Shown here: positions 13,316-14,874 of the stretch, piece by piece | Layout: every line of letters starts with the position of its first letter | Numbering within the stretch: the first letter of the stretch is position 1 | Assembly (NCBI GenBank): GCA_902796895.1 | Contig: CADBQV010000186.1 | Coordinates: 1 to 14,874 of the forward strand | Length of the DNA stretch: 14,874 nucleotides | Direction: 5' to 3' | Source: an uncultured Erysipelotrichaceae bacterium | Lineage (GTDB): Bacteria; Bacillota_I; Bacilli_A; Acholeplasmatales; Anaeroplasmataceae | The notes under the pieces: generated by a model | Told to the model about the DNA's origin: nothing | Seen by the model: the letters and a program-made list of their open reading frames with translations, nothing else | The model's database searches: none | Program-made: the position numbers and the translations under genes

Positions 13316-14874
13316 ATGAAAAAGTTTTTTATATTTTTAACATCTTTATTTTTAATGTCTATCTTTTTAATAGAAGTAAGTGCTAATTCAGCTGTTAGAA
13401 AATGGTATCCTACTGATAATTATGGCGTATATTTAGTTAGTAATAATCCAATAGATGTATTAAATGAAGATTTAACATTTGATTTAGGCAGTGAAAAAAA
13501 TAACGTTTCTGCAAAATATAAATTATATAATTCAAGTGATGATAATATAGAAGCAGAATTATTATTTCCTATAGGTAGAATTTCTGATTGCTATGGAAGC
13601 TTAGTTTATTATACACCTGGTGTATTTTTAAATGATACATTATTAGATACTAAAGTAAGATTGTTATATACTAATAAATCATTTGTTGATTCACTAAAAG
13701 ATTTAAAAGATGATTATAAAACATCTCAATATGATGTAAAAAAATATTATAAAGTTACAATTGATGATGAATTATACAAAAGCTATAAAGCATCTTATAT
13801 AAATGTTGAAAATGCTACGTATGTAGATTATGATAATTATTTTTTAAGTTATGAAAAAAGCTTTTATTTACAAGCAAATTATGCAAGCGAAGACCCAATA
13901 ATAACTATCAAAAATGATGGAAATATACTTAAATATAAATTAGAAGAAGCAACTAAATATGATTTTATAAAATATAAGGCATCTAAGATTTATGGAAGTA
14001 AAATATATGATTATTATTCTGAAATAGATATATATAATTTAGTAGTTGATGATATTTATTTATCAAGTGATAATGTATATGCAGTAATTGATTATAAAAT
14101 ATCAATACCTTCAAAAAGTAGTGTAATTAATGAAGTAAAAACTAATATTTTCCCTACAATAGATAATGATTATAGTCCAGAAGCTTATACATTTGATTAT
14201 TATCTTGAGCCTGCACAAACATTTAATTCATTTAAGAATTTAAAAATAACTATTAATATAGATGATACATATTTAATATCAAGTAATTTAGATATTAAAT
14301 TAGATAAATCTGAAAAGATATATAAATTAGAATATGAAACATTACCTAATAAAAATATAAGATTAACTACATGTCAATCATTTAATCCTACATATAAAAA
14401 TAAGACATCTTGGAATGATCTTAAATCAGTTGGTTTTGGTATACTTACTTTATTTGTATGTATAATGTTAACAGCAGCAATACTTGTTCCTACATTAATT
14501 GCAGCCAAAAAGAAGCTATTTCCAAAAGTATATCTTTTAGTTGTTGAAAATATTATTATTGCATTAGCATTATTTACTTCAATATTACCTATAGTATTTG
14601 ATACTAAGTATATAATTTTATCTGGTATTATTTTAATAACTATGGCAATAGCTACAAGATTAGTTGGTGGCTTTACAATTAATAAAAAATATTATTCAGA
14701 TAAAACATGGATATTTGATGGTATATGTTTAGTATTTGAATCACTTGCATTATTAATGGCATTAGTTGCATTTGTAAATGGCTTTTATGAATGGTATGGT
14801 GCTGTAATGCTTTTAATTGGTAGTGTATTTATATTTGATATTCCATATTTATTCTTTAAAAAAGCATTTTATAA
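13316..14874 (+). CDS. Unidentified exported protein with multi-pass C-terminal membrane domain (3' end outside window)
   Basis: I do not recognise this protein; 519 codons are visible and the frame runs off the window. The start follows GGAG (13305-13308) by seven bases. Residues 1-23 form a signal peptide (MKKFFIF, a hydrophobic core, possible cleavage after VSA). No lipobox cysteine is present. Residues 24-371 are predicted to lie outside the membrane; they are rich in Y, N, D, S and K, begin RKWYPTDNYGVYLVSNNPIDV, and include a segment like AKYKLYNSSDDNIEAELLFPIG that suggests a beta-sandwich. Only two cysteines occur in this part (C92 and C353), so one disulfide is possible. About five hydrophobic segments follow (near 372-393, 405-428, 432-452, 466-487, 494-514), separated by KKK and KK loops. 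It has its own promoter, with a cre-like site, after the recN terminator. It could be an envelope sensor, adhesin-like protein or part of a transport system; none can be claimed. Confidence 0.85.
   Translation, partial: MKKFFIFLTSLFLMSIFLIEVSANSAVRKWYPTDNYGVYLVSNNPIDVLNEDLTFDLGSEKNNVSAKYKLYNSSDDNIEAELLFPIGRISDCYGSLVYYTPGVFLNDTLLDTKVRLLYTNKSFVDSLKDLKDDYKTSQYDVKKYYKVTIDDELYKSYKASYINVENATYVDYDNYFLSYEKSFYLQANYASEDPIITIKNDGNILKYKLEEATKYDFIKYKASKIYGSKIYDYYSEIDIYNLVVDDIYLSSDNVYAVIDYKISIPSKSSVINEVKTNIFPTIDNDYSPEAYTFDYYLEPAQTFNSFKNLKITINIDDTYLISSNLDIKLDKSEKIYKLEYETLPNKNIRLTTCQSFNPTYKNKTSWNDLKSVGFGILTLFVCIMLTAAILVPTLIAAKKKLFPKVYLLVVENIIIALALFTSILPIVFDTKYIILSGIILITMAIATRLVGGFTINKKYYSDKTWIFDGICLVFESLALLMALVAFVNGFYEWYGAVMLLIGSVFIFDIPYLFFKKAFY

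Noticed and set aside
1..14874. Possibility of Mycoplasma genetic code (TGA as tryptophan)
   Set aside because: uppS, xseA and xseB end at TGA in the right places with overlaps to the next gene, and tryptophan codons are TGG.

Overview
This is a very AT-rich window (roughly a quarter G+C by eye, not counted) with densely packed genes and short intergenic gaps. Leucine is mostly TTA, arginine is almost always AGA, and CGN codons are rare. TGA is used as a stop (uppS, xseA, xseB and the end of nnr) and tryptophan is TGG, so this is the standard bacterial code and not the Mycoplasma code. Shine-Dalgarno sites of the AAGGAG/GGAGG type, extended -10 promoters and the nusB-xseA-xseB-tlyA-recN gene order point to a low-GC Bacillota/Mycoplasmatota lineage (Erysipelotrichia-like or RF39-like gut Bacilli would fit). 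The lineage is inference. The organism keeps the MEP isoprenoid route and undecaprenyl diphosphate synthesis, so it probably makes a cell wall.

Layout. Positions 1-1669 hold the 3' part of dxs and an overlapping GNAT acetyltransferase gene, closed by a strong hairpin terminator shared with the convergent genes. Positions 1703-3285 (minus strand) hold uppS-ispH, an ATGA-coupled pair. With dxs this puts the first and last MEP steps and the undecaprenyl carrier synthase within 3.3 kb. A 90-base divergent promoter region follows. Positions 3376-4858 hold nnr (NAD(P)HX epimerase/dehydratase), whose frame is broken at an A8 tract; the missing C-terminus, including the GSGD motif, continues in another frame. 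Positions 4915-8818 hold two tandem paralogous membrane proteins. Each has about seven membrane segments, a degenerate GGDEF-like domain and an EAL domain with all key residues, so both are predicted c-di-GMP phosphodiesterases. A terminator and a promoter separate them from the next operon.

Positions 8973-13216 hold nusB-xseA-xseB-tlyA-recN, tightly spaced or overlapping. This is the conserved Bacillota cluster without the ispA-dxs and argR/ahrC genes that lie in it in Bacillus subtilis. A terminator ends it. A good sigma-A promoter overlapped by a CcpA/LacI-type operator-like sequence then leads into an unidentified exported, membrane-anchored protein that runs off the window end.

The points most worth a second look are the nnr frameshift at the homopolymer, the paired membrane EAL proteins, the shared palindromic extended -10 sequences at two promoters, the cre-like site, and the unknown surface protein. 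I saw no mobile element, CRISPR array, tRNA, rRNA or recognisable riboswitch.
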